This document shows, piece by piece, positions 36,577 through 46,529 of a stretch of 64,000 nt of DNA (its first letter is position 1; each line of letters starts with the position of its first letter). The stretch spans positions 454,151 through 518,150 of the forward strand of contig NZ_WJNG01000002.1 of the NCBI RefSeq assembly GCF_009649745.1, given 5' to 3'. The stretch comes from Aquibacillus halophilus. Lineage in GTDB: Bacteria > Bacillota > Bacilli > Bacillales > Amphibacillaceae. A model generated the notes under the pieces. It had not been told where the DNA came from. It was given only the letters and a program-made list of their open reading frames with translations, and searched no databases. The translations under genes were made by a program, and so were the position numbers.

Positions 36577-36708
36577 TGTAAACATCCCTTTCAATTAATT
36601 AGTTTTATGTATAAATATCGATGAGACACACCTTTTAATTGATTCTTTTAAAATTTTATATTTTTCTTTACTGTTCCCTTATGTGGAAATCACAAACTAG
36701 AATGGTGT

Positions 36709-36750
36709 AAAAAAAGACTGAGCCCATAATAATGAGTTCAGTCTTTTTTT
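36709..36750. terminator. Bidirectional terminator between GH43 and pfkA
   Basis: AAAAAAGACTGA pairs with TCAGTCTTTTTTT. It stops GH43 transcripts on the minus strand and may separate them from pfkA. Confidence 0.85.
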
Positions 36751-36757
36751 CATTTTT

Positions 36758-37741
36758 TTATTCTTTATAGGGGTCGATTGTTTGGATCGTACCATCTTCA
36801 TTGTAATGAATTTCAGTGAACTTAACACTTCGCTTGTGATTCACACCATCTGATAGTGAACTATCATGGTAGAATAAGTACCACTTATCTTCAAATTGAA
36901 CAATCGAGTGATGCGTTGTCCAACCAATTACAGGTTCAAGTATTTTACCTTTGTAAGTATATGGACCCTGTGGGTCTTTACTTGTCGCATAGACGATATT
37001 ATGTGTAGAACCAGTCGAATAAGAAAGGTAATAGTAACCATTGTATTTATGGACCCATGCACCTTCAAAAAATCTTCTATCTTCATCACCTGCAAGAAGA
37101 GGGTTGCCATCTTCATCCACGATGGAGATTTCTTTAGGTTCTTGTTTAAATGTAAGCATGTCATCACTTAACTCAGCTACAATTGGTCCTAATGCAGGGG
37201 CTGTTTCAGCCGGACCTTCTGCATCTGGTTTAAATGACCCAGTTTGCCATTTTTCTAATTGTCCACCCCAAAGACCACCGAAATACATGTAGGATCTTCC
37301 GTCTTCATCAACTAAAACGGCTGGATCAATACTGAAGCTTCCAGGGATATAACTTTCTTGTGGTGTGAACGGACCAGCAGGGTTATCGCTTGTTGCTACC
37401 CCGATTCTAAAGATCTCATCTTTATCGCGTGCTGGGAAATATAAATAATACGTATCATTTTTGTATGCAGCATCTGGAGCCCACATTTGTTTCTTTACCC
37501 AAGGTACGTTTTTCATGTGAAGCGCTTCCCCGTGATCTACAACTGGAGAATCAAAATCATCCATGGAAAGTACGTGATAATCTTCCATCTTGTATTGGTC
37601 ACCATTGTCGTTAGATGGCTCGTTATGGTCTAAATCATGAGAAGGATATATGTATATTTTCCCTTCAAATACATGTGCAGAAGGATCTGCAGTAAAAATA
37701 TGCTCGACTATAGGTTGATTTTGCTTCGGCTTTTTTGTCAT
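36758..37741 (-). CDS. Glycoside hydrolase family 43 (arabinosidase/xylosidase-type)
   Basis: A 327-residue cytoplasmic five-bladed beta-propeller enzyme. The catalytic residues are recognisable: general base Asp in FTADPSAHVFEG, the pKa-modulating Asp in SFSIDPAVLVDEDG, and the acid Glu in RRFFEGAWVHKYNG. There is no signal peptide, so it acts on imported oligosaccharides, probably arabino- or xylo-oligosaccharides. AAAAGGAGAC precedes the ATG. A palindromic site with a CG core lies 30 bases upstream (37770-37791). Only the adjacent MFS carrier could supply a sugar here. Confidence 0.92.
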   Translation of the reverse strand: MTKKPKQNQPIVEHIFTADPSAHVFEGKIYIYPSHDLDHNEPSNDNGDQYKMEDYHVLSMDDFDSPVVDHGEALHMKNVPWVKKQMWAPDAAYKNDTYYLYFPARDKDEIFRIGVATSDNPAGPFTPQESYIPGSFSIDPAVLVDEDGRSYMYFGGLWGGQLEKWQTGSFKPDAEGPAETAPALGPIVAELSDDMLTFKQEPKEISIVDEDGNPLLAGDEDRRFFEGAWVHKYNGYYYLSYSTGSTHNIVYATSKDPQGPYTYKGKILEPVIGWTTHHSIVQFEDKWYLFYHDSSLSDGVNHKRSVKFTEIHYNEDGTIQTIDPYKE

Positions 37742-37769
37742 AAGCTCGTCTCCTTTTAAAATAGTAAGT

Positions 37770-37791
37770 ATGAAAGCGTTGCGATTTTCAT
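37770..37791. promoter_or_regulatory. Candidate LacI-family/CcpA operator before the GH43 gene
   Basis: ATGAAAGCG is mirrored by CGATTTTCAT around TTG. Near-palindromes with central CG pairs are typical of LacI-type operators; a plain cre match would have two mismatches. Confidence 0.45.
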
Positions 37792-37936
37792 TATATCAAT
37801 TTCAACAGATTAATCCAATAAATAACATGCACATTACCTAAAGTAATATACTAAGATGCTTTAGAAACGTTCACATGCTGTACAAATTTCCATGCTTAAG
37901 TTAGTAAATAATATTTTTTATATAGAAAAAACTAGA

Positions 37937-39205
37937 CTACTTAATTGCTTCCACTGAAACCTTTTTGGGATCAGGTACAAATGCAAGGACTATAATTCCA
38001 ATAATGAACAGAATAACTAAACTGAACACACCCATGTTTGATTTTCCGGTAATTTGTGCGGTAACTCCTACTAATAAAGGTCCCATAATCGAAGCGAATT
38101 TACCAAAAATATTATAAAATCCAAAGAATTCGTTGGCATTTTTCTTTGGTACTAGCTTAGCAAAATAGGATCGACTGAGTGCTTGAATTCCCCCTTGTGA
38201 TGTAGCGACAAGCATCGCAAGAATCCAAAAATCAAGTGTGGTTTCCAGGAAATAGGCATAGATACAGACAATGATATAAACAACTATTCCGACGTAAAGC
38301 ATTTTCTTTCCGGTAAATTTATCTGCTAACCTTCCATATAAAATGGCAAATGGACCAGCTACAACTTGGGTAACAAATAAAATAATAAGTAGGTCAGTTG
38401 TACCAATCCCTAAATCTGATCCGTAGGCTGTAGACATGGAGATAATCGTTCCAACCCCGTCAATGTAAAAGAAATAAGCTACAAGGAATAGAAAGACTGC
38501 ACGGTATTTTTTAATCTCTTTAAATGTCTTACCAAGGCGCTTAAAGCTATTGGATATAATTTTGGATTCCCGTTCAATGTAATGGTGTTGATGTACATTT
38601 TTAAACATCGGTATGGCGAAAAGTCCCCACCATAATGCGGTAATGACAAAGGCAATCTTACTAGCAATTGAAGCTGAAATTGGTAATACTCCATTCTGAG
38701 CCAAAATTATGATTGCAATACTAATGATAAATGGGATGGTACTACCGATATAGCCAAGTCCATAACCACGTGAGGAGACACGATTCATCCGGTCATCCGT
38801 TGTAACGTCAGTAAGGAAAGCATCATAAAATACATTGGCTCCAGTTGAGCCAAGAGCTGCGAAGGTATAACAAATTAATAGGAGAAGCCAATTATCGCTT
38901 GGTATGAATGCTAACAATCCTGTAGAAAATATTCCGAGGAAAAAGAAAAATGAGAAGAATTTCTTCTTTAGTCCTTGGTAATCAGCTATTGTTCCTAAAA
39001 TAGGTCCGATCATAGCCAAAATAAATGTGAAAATAGCAATGGTATAGCCAAGGTAAGCGGTAGAATCAACGGCAGTAACTCCAGCTTTTGTAGCAGCTGC
39101 CTTGTAAAATAGCGGGAATACAGCAGTTGTAATAATGATTGAGTAAGCAGAGTTTCCCCAATCATAGAACATCCAGCTGTTTTCCGTTTTTGTAAAACGC
39201 TTCAT
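37937..39205 (-). CDS. MFS transporter, UMF1/Atg22-like family
   Basis: A 422-residue membrane protein with about twelve transmembrane segments. The opening KTENSWMFYDWGNSAYSIII is the mark of the UMF1 (unknown major facilitator) group, to which Bacillus YxiO belongs. Later parts include the loop GYGLGYIGSTIPF and a C-terminal FGFYNIFGKFASIMGPLL. Substrates of this group are not established. GGGGGATGA precedes the ATG. It lies between a glycoside hydrolase and a phosphatase gene, which does not settle the substrate. Confidence 0.88.
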   Translation of the reverse strand: MKRFTKTENSWMFYDWGNSAYSIIITTAVFPLFYKAAATKAGVTAVDSTAYLGYTIAIFTFILAMIGPILGTIADYQGLKKKFFSFFFFLGIFSTGLLAFIPSDNWLLLLICYTFAALGSTGANVFYDAFLTDVTTDDRMNRVSSRGYGLGYIGSTIPFIISIAIIILAQNGVLPISASIASKIAFVITALWWGLFAIPMFKNVHQHHYIERESKIISNSFKRLGKTFKEIKKYRAVFLFLVAYFFYIDGVGTIISMSTAYGSDLGIGTTDLLIILFVTQVVAGPFAILYGRLADKFTGKKMLYVGIVVYIIVCIYAYFLETTLDFWILAMLVATSQGGIQALSRSYFAKLVPKKNANEFFGFYNIFGKFASIMGPLLVGVTAQITGKSNMGVFSLVILFIIGIIVLAFVPDPKKVSVEAIK

Positions 39206-39287
39206 GAAATCATCCCCCTAGGTTACTATTAGTTTACTAGAAAAGTAGTTTAAAAAGGCTGACTACTTCTGAAACTTTACAGACTTT

Positions 39288-40595
39288 TTACACTTTTAAT
39301 AACTCGTCTATACTTTGTCCATCTGTATCCCCGAGGTCTAGTCCTAATAACCGAGCGAATGTAGGGCCTTCATCAACTAAATGCATGGAGGGGATGGTAG
39401 TGTTTGGTTTAATGCCTTTTCCGGCAGCCATTAGAACTGTAGTATAGTTGTCTTTTTCAGGAGAATACCCATGACTAGCGTGGGTATAGCGACCTTCTTT
39501 AACATCATTATCTGTAATCTCATCGATAAATTCGCCGGTTAAGTATTCTTTAAAGTAGTAATCTCTTTGTGCTTCGATAAGTAAAAAGGCATTTCCATCA
39601 GCGCCCTTTGCAGCAGCTTCTTCACCTGTTAAAACTCGTTCAATTCCGCTATTACTATCCTCAACAAGTGATTCGAAAAGTCCATGGACTGTATGTTTTG
39701 TTTCTAAATCATGTTCATCCTTCACATAAATATATGCAGAACCATCACAGCTCTTGCAATACGCCTGCCAACTTAAAACCTTATTATTTTCATCTATTTT
39801 AATTAGACCACGTTCTTTGAGTACGACGTTAGGTTTAATTGCTTTAGATTCGTTCAGTGCGCTATGGTCACCGAGAGCTACAATTGTTGAGTCTTGATAA
39901 ATTCCTGCTTCCTTTAACGCCTCGACAATTTTCCCAAGACGGACATCATGCCTCCGGATAGCTGCTATTGCTTCTTCGGAAGAAAATCCATGGTAATGAC
40001 GCTGCGTATCTAAATCTACGAAATGAACGAGTAACAGATTAGGCTTTTTGGCTGTTATTGTGTCAACCGTTGATTCTAGAACGAAATCATCTAGTTCCGG
40101 TTGATTTAGTCCTTTCCGTATTTTACCAAACTTCCGATTCATTTCTAGTTGATAGAGTGGAGTACCGTTAGCTAGTGATACAGGGATCTGATGTTGCCAA
40201 GAGCGGTTGGCGAATATTTCAGGCATGTTGTAATTAATCTTTGCTTTTGCGGTTACAGGCCATAATAAAGCGGCTGTTTTCATCCCTGCTTTACGGGCCT
40301 CATCATAAAGTGTGGTTCCGCTTACATACTTTCGGTGCCAGTACCAGTCGGGCGAAGAGGCTCCAGGTTGTAAAAAAGTGTTGTTGATAATGCCATGACG
40401 ATTTGGGAATCTGCCGGTAACAATTGTTGCGTGACAAGGATAAGTCACGGAAGGATAAATTGTTTCAACATTTTTACAGTGAGCGCCTTTTTCCAATAGT
40501 TCTTTGAAGTTAGGGAGTTCCTCTAGCATAGGTATGTCTAATGAGGATAGGCAATCAAATGAAATTACAATTAAATGATCTGTCAGACGCGTCAT
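39288..40595 (-). CDS. Alkaline phosphatase superfamily phosphodiesterase/nucleotide pyrophosphatase
   Basis: A 435-residue enzyme of the type I phosphodiesterase group. The metal-site Asp is in LIVISFDCLSS, the nucleophile Thr in YPSVTYPCHATIVTG, and further ligands are in VHFVDLDTQRHYHG, ALGDHSALN and ASHGYSP. Relatives cleave nucleotide or phosphate diesters. No signal peptide is visible. TGGAGGTTATT precedes the ATG. It is followed at 82 bases by the MFS gene on the same strand and may be co-transcribed. Confidence 0.88.
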   Translation of the reverse strand: MTRLTDHLIVISFDCLSSLDIPMLEELPNFKELLEKGAHCKNVETIYPSVTYPCHATIVTGRFPNRHGIINNTFLQPGASSPDWYWHRKYVSGTTLYDEARKAGMKTAALLWPVTAKAKINYNMPEIFANRSWQHQIPVSLANGTPLYQLEMNRKFGKIRKGLNQPELDDFVLESTVDTITAKKPNLLLVHFVDLDTQRHYHGFSSEEAIAAIRRHDVRLGKIVEALKEAGIYQDSTIVALGDHSALNESKAIKPNVVLKERGLIKIDENNKVLSWQAYCKSCDGSAYIYVKDEHDLETKHTVHGLFESLVEDSNSGIERVLTGEEAAAKGADGNAFLLIEAQRDYYFKEYLTGEFIDEITDNDVKEGRYTHASHGYSPEKDNYTTVLMAAGKGIKPNTTIPSMHLVDEGPTFARLLGLDLGDTDGQSIDELLKV

Positions 40596-40756
40596 AATAA
40601 CCTCCAGCGTATGTATTCTCTAAAACAACTAAGCGGTACTATGGTCTAATCATATAATAGAATTATTAGAATTGATAGATAATAGTTAATACATAGGGAA
40701 AACGTAACGTAATTACTAATTGGCCTCTGGTAAGAGAGGTTATGAGCCAATAAAAT

Positions 40757-40783
40757 GAACACCAGTCATTTCGGCTGGTGTTC
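40757..40783 (-). terminator. Terminator of the small membrane protein gene at 40824
   Basis: GAACACCAG pairs with CTGGTGTTC; on the minus strand ATTTTATT follows. Confidence 0.75.
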
Positions 40784-40823
40784 CAAATGATAAATTATTG
40801 AGAATTGCAGATTTTAGTCTTGA

Positions 40824-40979
40824 CTAAAACATTGGAAAAATATAACTAACTAAGAACCACAAAATTATGATTAGGATAATAATATAGGCAGAATATTTAA
40901 TAAACGTTGACGCTACCTTACTAGAATCCGTTTTCTTTTCTCTTTTTTCAATTTCAATATCTTCATTTCTTTCGGACAT
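40824..40979 (-). CDS. Small single-helix membrane protein
   Basis: A 51-residue protein with a charged N-terminal half (MSERNEDIEIEKREKKTDSS) and one strong transmembrane helix (YSAYIIILIIILWFLVSYIF). The ATG has ACGGAGGCG 8 bases before it, and a terminator lies 40 bases after the stop codon, so it looks like a real monocistronic gene. Function is unknown. Confidence 0.72.
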   Translation of the reverse strand: MSERNEDIEIEKREKKTDSSKVASTFIKYSAYIIILIIILWFLVSYIFPMF

Positions 40980-41201
40980 TGATTTCGCCTCCGTTTCACT
41001 CGTTTATAATACTTTTAAACAAGGAACGGTTCCCCACTTTATTTATTAATAAACATAACAAAATTTTCTCTAGGATTTGTGCAGGGATAGGGTCGAAAAG
41101 AGTAAATACAATTACTTACTGAGCTGAACAGTATGTTTAGTGGTTAGAAAAACATGGTAAAGGAAGTATAGGAAAGACAAATAAAAGGAGGAATCAATGA
41201 T

Positions 41202-41270
41202 ATGATTCGAACAATCTTAATGATAATTGGAGCAATTGTTGTAATAAGTTTTATTTTTAGTCTTTTGTAA
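41202..41270 (+). CDS. 22-residue hydrophobic microprotein
   Basis: The frame reads MIRTILMIIGAIVVISFIFS and two more residues, essentially one membrane helix. AAAGGAGGAATCA lies before the ATG. Many Firmicutes encode such very short membrane peptides; role unknown. The rest of the 40980-41546 gap holds nothing else I can name. Confidence 0.5.
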   Translation: MIRTILMIIGAIVVISFIFSLL

Positions 41271-41546
41271 GTAGGAGTTCATGCTCTTATTTTATTTTAA
41301 AATAACTTTATAGTTTGTTTGCAATTAGTTCAATAAATTAGAGTAAGTAAATTATAGCAGGAGGTAATTTTTATTTATCTTTTGTTATAATTTTTTGCAT
41401 TTATTAGATGTTTACAGCCTACATGAGTAATTCTCATTTGGATTGCATATCTAAAAATAGGGTGAAATAAATGCTTACCTTATTCATGGAGGGAAATATA
41501 TGTTAGTCTAAATCGGTATGAAAAAAACCAGAATGACTTTCTAGTC

Positions 41547-41576
41547 TTTAGGTTAGCTCTATTTTTGTAGTATAAT
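41547..41576 (+). promoter_or_regulatory. Probable promoter of the methyltransferase operon
   Basis: TTTAGG and TATAAT are separated by 18 bases, with TG two bases before the -10 replaced by AG. The start codon lies 67 bases downstream. Confidence 0.45.
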
Positions 41577-41642
41577 GAAGTGCTTCACAATAGACATTAA
41601 AGATAAATACAGATTATGTGTAGCGGGAAGGGATTGAATCGT

Positions 41643-42590
41643 GTGGATGCTAGTAGTAAAGAGCCACTCACCTATATTTACAATTATTCATGGATAGAGG
41701 ATGAGAAATCCTTATGTGCACTGGAGATGCGTGCTCTTTTTGGAGCAGACACGGAGTCAACTATCCTAGAAAGTACTATAAAGGTTGATCCAAGTCGAAG
41801 TCCATTTATAAAAGAAAGAATTGATGTTATTTATCAGGGTGATACATTACAGGATGTTATCAGACAGGTAAAGGACCTACATATAGATAAGAGTTTTAGA
41901 ATGATTTTTGTTAAAAATCAGGATCTTGAAAAAGTTGGTTTCACAGAACGGCGTAAGATAGAAAGGGACGTTGGTTTAGAAATCCCCGGTGAAGCAGATT
42001 TAGTTCATCCAGAACTATTGTTAGGTATTATGAATGTGAATGGACGTTGGGTATTCGGTGAATATTACAAGAATGAAGCGATTTGGTTACACCACCAAAA
42101 GAAGCCACATAGTTATTCGACCTCCCTTAGCACTCGTGTAGCAAGAGCAGTTGCAAACATTGCTGTCCCTAATCCAACTGGAATTAAAGCGATTGATCCC
42201 TGCTGCGGAATTGGAACGGTGTTGGTAGAGGCCTTGTCGATGGGGATTGATATTGTTGGTAGTGACTTTAATCCTCTTTTAATAGAGGGAGTAAGAGAAA
42301 ACATCGCACACTTTGGGCTGGCAGGTGATGTGTCTATGAAAGACATTCGAAACGTCACCGGCAGTTATGATGTAGCAATTATTGATATACCATACAATCT
42401 ATATTCAGCGATTACACCCGAACAGCAAAGAGAAATGCTTGAAAGTGCTAGAAAATTTGCTGACAAGTTAGTAATTGTAACAATTGAACCAATTGATTCA
42501 GTTATTTTAGGCGTTGGATTTGAGATTATAGACAGATGTACTGTGAAAAAAGGACTGGCGTTTGTTCGGCAAATAATTGTTTGTAAGTAA
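41643..42590 (+). CDS. TRM11/UPF0020-type RNA methyltransferase
   Basis: A 315-residue S-adenosylmethionine-dependent methyltransferase. The SAM site is GIKAIDPCCGIGTVLVEAL near residues 185-203 and the catalytic motif IV reads AIIDIPYNLYS, a variant of the N/D-P-P-Y box of RNA guanine N2 methyltransferases. The N-terminal half probably binds RNA, although no typical THUMP domain is obvious. GTG at 41643 is the start (GGGAAGGGA 9 bases before); an ATG at 41616 lacks a site. The helicase gene dbpA follows after 24 bases, which hints at an rRNA or tRNA substrate (inference). Confidence 0.8.
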   Translation: MDASSKEPLTYIYNYSWIEDEKSLCALEMRALFGADTESTILESTIKVDPSRSPFIKERIDVIYQGDTLQDVIRQVKDLHIDKSFRMIFVKNQDLEKVGFTERRKIERDVGLEIPGEADLVHPELLLGIMNVNGRWVFGEYYKNEAIWLHHQKKPHSYSTSLSTRVARAVANIAVPNPTGIKAIDPCCGIGTVLVEALSMGIDIVGSDFNPLLIEGVRENIAHFGLAGDVSMKDIRNVTGSYDVAIIDIPYNLYSAITPEQQREMLESARKFADKLVIVTIEPIDSVILGVGFEIIDRCTVKKGLAFVRQIIVCK

Positions 42591-42614
42591 ATATTATAAA
42601 AATGAGGTAGCTAA

Positions 42615-44057
42615 ATGAGTACAAGCTTTAAAGAATATAATTTGAGCGATGAAATATTAAGAGCACTTGCTAGTTTGAATTATAAAAACCCTACAGAAGT
42701 ACAAAATAAAGTAATTCCCATTGCATTACAAGAACAGGACCTTGTTGTAAAGTCACAAACGGGAAGTGGAAAAACCGCATCCTTTGGTATTCCTCTTTGT
42801 GAAATGGTAGAGTGGGAAGAGAATAAGCCACAGGCACTAATTCTGACACCAACACGTGAGCTCGCTGCACAAGTAAAAGAGGATATAACCAATATCGGTC
42901 GGTTTAAGCGAATCAAAGCAGTTGCAGTTTATGGAAAGCAACCTTTTGCCAAACAGAAAATCGAACTAAAGCAAAAAACACATGTAGTAGTTGGTACTCC
43001 AGGTCGGGTATTAGATCATATTGAAAAAGGCACTCTTGCATTGAATGAACTGAAGTATCTAATTATCGATGAAGCAGATGAGATGCTTAACATGGGATTC
43101 ATCGAACAGGTGGAAGCAATTATAAAAGAACTTCCAACAGAACGTATGACATGTGTATTTTCAGCTACATTGCCAGAAGATGTTGAAAAACTTTGCCATA
43201 AATATATGAACCAACCAGTTGAAATAGAAATAAAAGCAAGTGGGATTACGACAGACAAAATAGTCCATAATCTTTTGGAGGTAAGGCCAGACAATAAACT
43301 TGCAATCCTTAAAGATATAACAACGGTTGAAAACCCGGATAGTTGTATTATTTTTTGCCGAACTCAAGAACAGGTAGAACTTGTACATAAGCAATTAGAT
43401 CATGCAAACTATCCTTGTGACAAGATTCATGGGGGATTGTACCAAGATGATCGATTTGCCGTCATGAATGATTTTAAAAAGGGAGTCTTTCGTTATCTAG
43501 TTGCAACTGATGTCGCTGCAAGAGGGATTGATGTTGATAATGTCTCGCTTGTTATTAACTATGACATTCCATTAGAGAAAGAAAGTTATGTCCACCGAAC
43601 TGGAAGAACTGGACGTGCTGGTAAATCAGGTAAAGCAATTACATTTATAACACCCTATGAAGAAAAGTTTTTGACAGAAATTGAGAGCTATATTGGTTTT
43701 GAAATACCTAAAGTTGACGCGCCTACGAAACAAGAAGTAGAAAGCAGGAATACTGCTTTTGAAGAAAAAATTAATACTAAACCAACTCTTAAAGAAGATA
43801 AAAGTGCTAAGTTAAACAAGGGGATTATGAAGTTATACTTTAATGGTGGCAAGAAAAAGAAAATCAGAGCAGTAGATTTTGTTGGTACGATCGCAAAAAT
43901 TGAAGGTGTATCAGCTTCAGATATTGGAATCATCACAATCCAGGAAAATGTTTCTTATGTTGAAATATTAAACGGCAAAGGCCCATTGGTGTTAAAAACT
44001 ATGAGGACCACAACAATCAAGGGTAAGTTGTTAAAGGTACATGAAGCAAACAAGTAA
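42615..44057 (+). CDS. dbpA: DEAD-box RNA helicase DbpA (YxiN)
   Basis: A 480-residue ATP-dependent RNA helicase. Motifs in order are the Q motif around [11 protein letters not shown], Walker [28 protein letters not shown], and [10 protein letters not shown]. Residues ~405-478 form the DbpA RNA-binding domain ([19 protein letters not shown]), which in YxiN recognises hairpin 92 of 23S rRNA. It acts in assembly of the large ribosomal subunit. GAGGTAG precedes the ATG. It is likely co-transcribed with the methyltransferase gene and the GIY-YIG gene. Confidence 0.95.
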   Translation: MSTSFKEYNLSDEILRALASLNYKNPTEVQNKVIPIALQEQDLVVKSQTGSGKTASFGIPLCEMVEWEENKPQALILTPTRELAAQVKEDITNIGRFKRIKAVAVYGKQPFAKQKIELKQKTHVVVGTPGRVLDHIEKGTLALNELKYLIIDEADEMLNMGFIEQVEAIIKELPTERMTCVFSATLPEDVEKLCHKYMNQPVEIEIKASGITTDKIVHNLLEVRPDNKLAILKDITTVENPDSCIIFCRTQEQVELVHKQLDHANYPCDKIHGGLYQDDRFAVMNDFKKGVFRYLVATDVAARGIDVDNVSLVINYDIPLEKESYVHRTGRTGRAGKSGKAITFITPYEEKFLTEIESYIGFEIPKVDAPTKQEVESRNTAFEEKINTKPTLKEDKSAKLNKGIMKLYFNGGKKKKIRAVDFVGTIAKIEGVSASDIGIITIQENVSYVEILNGKGPLVLKTMRTTTIKGKLLKVHEANK

Positions 44058-44099
44058 TATGCTAGAATCAAGACAAAATACAGAAGAGGAAGTGATTTA

Positions 44100-44456
44100 G
44101 TGATAACTGTAACTATACCAAAACCAGAGGTTACTATTAACAAACAGAATAATCCTGAACTGAGCAACATTTATGGATTTACTGATTTTCACCTAATTCC
44201 TAGAGATAAGGGTGGTATCTTTATGTTTTACAACAATAATGATGAGCTGTTATTTGTAGGTAAAGCAAGGAAATTAAGACCAAGAGTAAAAAAACATTTT
44301 GAAGATAATGTATCTGCAATCAAAGATCATAGAGATGAAGTAAGTAAAATAGAAGTATGTCTCGTAGAAGAACCCGTCGATAGAGAAATCTATGAAACGT
44401 ATATTATTAATGATCGGAAGGCGAAATACAATATAGATAAAGCATTTTTTAGGTAA
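44100..44456 (+). CDS. Small GIY-YIG nuclease-domain protein
   Basis: A 118-residue protein whose residues ~38-110 match the GIY-YIG domain of UvrC-type nucleases: GGIFMFYNNNDELLFVGKAR, with Arg-containing KLRPRVKKHF after it and the metal-binding Glu in EEPVDREIYET. The first motif reads GIF rather than GIY and the second FVG rather than YVG, both tolerated in the family. GTG at 44100 follows AGAGGAAG. It stands alone as one domain, unlike UvrC. It could cut DNA or RNA; no partner is indicated apart from the helicase upstream. Confidence 0.8.
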   Translation: MITVTIPKPEVTINKQNNPELSNIYGFTDFHLIPRDKGGIFMFYNNNDELLFVGKARKLRPRVKKHFEDNVSAIKDHRDEVSKIEVCLVEEPVDREIYETYIINDRKAKYNIDKAFFR

Positions 44457-44667
44457 AAAGAAATTTAATTGTGGAGATTTTCTTTGTCTCCACTTAAGTT
44501 CGTTAAATAAAAAATTCCACCCAACTTGCAATAAGGCAAATTAGTTGATCTTATTGCTATTTTATTGGGTAATTTGATTCATTGGTGTATAATAGAGTTT
44601 ACTAATGTAGGTCTAAATGACTAACCTAATAAATATTTTAATATAGTCTTTTCTGGAGGTGAGTCTG

Positions 44668-46227
44668 TTGTTCATTGTAATCCTTTCACTTTTCTATTTC
44701 GCTATTACCTGCTACTTGCTATATCTATCTTATAAAACATATTTAAAAAATCGAGAAAGTCCAATACATAAAGTCGCTTCACTTCTAATCTTTTCTTTTG
44801 CTCTAGTCTTTCTCATCTTCTTTTTTAAACAGACTCTCCCAGATGAAACCACAAGATTTTTAGTTATAGCCTTAGAATTTCCAGTATATTTATTGCAAAT
44901 CTGTTTAGTTGCAGACTGGTTTAGGTTGCTTACTAATGAAAATAAAAAAATAACAGGCTTCTGGCAAAGATGGGGAATCTATTTACCAATCGTTCTTATC
45001 ACTCCCTTATTTTTCATCAATGATATTCTTGTGAAAAATATAGTACATTTACCTTATGCAAAGTATATTGAGTATGGACCGGCAGTACATTTAGTAGGTC
45101 TACATGTATTGATTTACGTAATTTATATGCTCACCATTACTTCAATCTATCTAAAGAAAGCACCTGAAGAAAATGTGAGACAGCTATCTCTCCTTAGGAT
45201 TGGACTAATTTTTTATTTTATTTGGGCATTTGGATGGGGGATTATTCAGTCTCAGTTTATATTTATGAGTAATTTTCCTCCTATGATTATCTATGCAGAA
45301 TTTTTTCTTATTTATGCTATGTTACTTACTATGAAGAAATATAACTTTTTACCTTATTACGAGACGAGATATCAAATTCTATTTGATGTATCGCCAATTG
45401 CCATCATTCTAGTAAATAGTGAACTTATAATAAAAGAGTTGAATAAACAAACTACTCAATTATTTAATCTGCAAGAAAAAGACATATTAAACCGATGCTT
45501 AGGTGATTTTATACCAAAGGTCATTGTAGACACTTTTTATTCTAGTTGGGTCAGAGGCTTACAACAAAATATGGGGCTTAGAAATTACCAATTAACCTTG
45601 AAGCATCCCGATACTGGACAAGATATGCATCTGTTAGTAGATTCGGAGTTTATCAAAGTAGAAAATGAAATGATGCAATACGTAATGATTAGAGACATAA
45701 CCCAAGAAAAGCTTGCAGAGAGTAAAGTAAGGTTCCTTGCCTATCACGATACATTAACAGGCTTAGCCAATCGACATCATTTCAATAGTACATTTTCGGA
45801 ATGGCTTTACAATATGAAAGACCAGAAAAACCAACAATTTTCATTATTGGCCATAGATCTTGATAATTTCAAGGAAATTAATGACACGTTTGGTCATGAT
45901 GTAGGGGATAAAGTACTAATTAAAGTAGCTTCTATATTTGAAGCTCATCTCCCTCCAGATAGTTTTGTAGCTAGAATAGGTGGAGATGAATTTGCGCTAT
46001 TAATCGCAGGGGGATTTGAAGACGCTGAGCTATTTGTCAATGATTTATTGGAAGTAATGAATGAACCTTTTATGATTGAGGATGCTCAGATTCAGACTTC
46101 TTGTAGCGTAGGAATAACGAATATTGACTCGGATACACTAGATGAAAATCTTTTGATGAAACAGGCGGATCAAGCTATGTATGGGGCTAAACGGGAAGGG
46201 AAATCTACTTATAAAGTGTATGCTTGA
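44668..46227 (+). CDS. Membrane diguanylate cyclase (7TM-PAS-GGDEF)
   Basis: A 519-residue sensor enzyme. About seven or eight hydrophobic helices fill residues ~1-225, resembling the 7TM input region of histidine kinases. A PAS-like domain follows (~235-345, FDVSPIAIILVN). The GGDEF domain is at ~355-515, with the intact active-site motif RIGGDEFALL and the substrate loop DLDNFKEINDTFGHDVGD. It should make cyclic di-GMP from two GTP. I see no RxxD product-inhibition site. TTG at 44668 is the start: GGAGGTG is 6 bases upstream, whereas the GTG at 44659 lies inside that site. A c-di-GMP-I riboswitch occurs at 61256 in this window. Confidence 0.9.
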   Translation: MFIVILSLFYFAITCYLLYLSYKTYLKNRESPIHKVASLLIFSFALVFLIFFFKQTLPDETTRFLVIALEFPVYLLQICLVADWFRLLTNENKKITGFWQRWGIYLPIVLITPLFFINDILVKNIVHLPYAKYIEYGPAVHLVGLHVLIYVIYMLTITSIYLKKAPEENVRQLSLLRIGLIFYFIWAFGWGIIQSQFIFMSNFPPMIIYAEFFLIYAMLLTMKKYNFLPYYETRYQILFDVSPIAIILVNSELIIKELNKQTTQLFNLQEKDILNRCLGDFIPKVIVDTFYSSWVRGLQQNMGLRNYQLTLKHPDTGQDMHLLVDSEFIKVENEMMQYVMIRDITQEKLAESKVRFLAYHDTLTGLANRHHFNSTFSEWLYNMKDQKNQQFSLLAIDLDNFKEINDTFGHDVGDKVLIKVASIFEAHLPPDSFVARIGGDEFALLIAGGFEDAELFVNDLLEVMNEPFMIEDAQIQTSCSVGITNIDSDTLDENLLMKQADQAMYGAKREGKSTYKVYA

Positions 46228-46300
46228 TAGTAGAGAATGAGGTAAAGGATAAACTTGCAATGACTATATGTAAGCATTAACAGAAAGGTGGTAAATCCCA

Positions 46301-46495
46301 ATGAAATACCTAAAATCTCAAATGAAACAGCTGGTGAAGGATAACGGGGAACTGCAAGTGAGACTAAAAGAGTTAATGCGGGAGCATGATCTTGAGAAAC
46401 CATTTGCCCTTAAGGCATTATATCATTCAGAAGTCGCTGCAGGTGGAAAATATCAATCTGCATACCAAGCACTCGATGAACCAAAAAAAGAATAG
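46301..46495 (+). CDS. Small charged protein of unknown function
   Basis: A 64-residue soluble protein. The first half is probably a helix (KSQMKQLVKDNGELQVRLKELM), the rest is polar and ends KKE. AGAAAGGTGG precedes the ATG by about 9 bases. A terminator follows at 46530. I do not recognise a family. Confidence 0.65.
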   Translation: MKYLKSQMKQLVKDNGELQVRLKELMREHDLEKPFALKALYHSEVAAGGKYQSAYQALDEPKKE

Positions 46496-46529
46496 AGTCC
46501 ACCTTAAAACAATAAGAAAACCAAACAGT

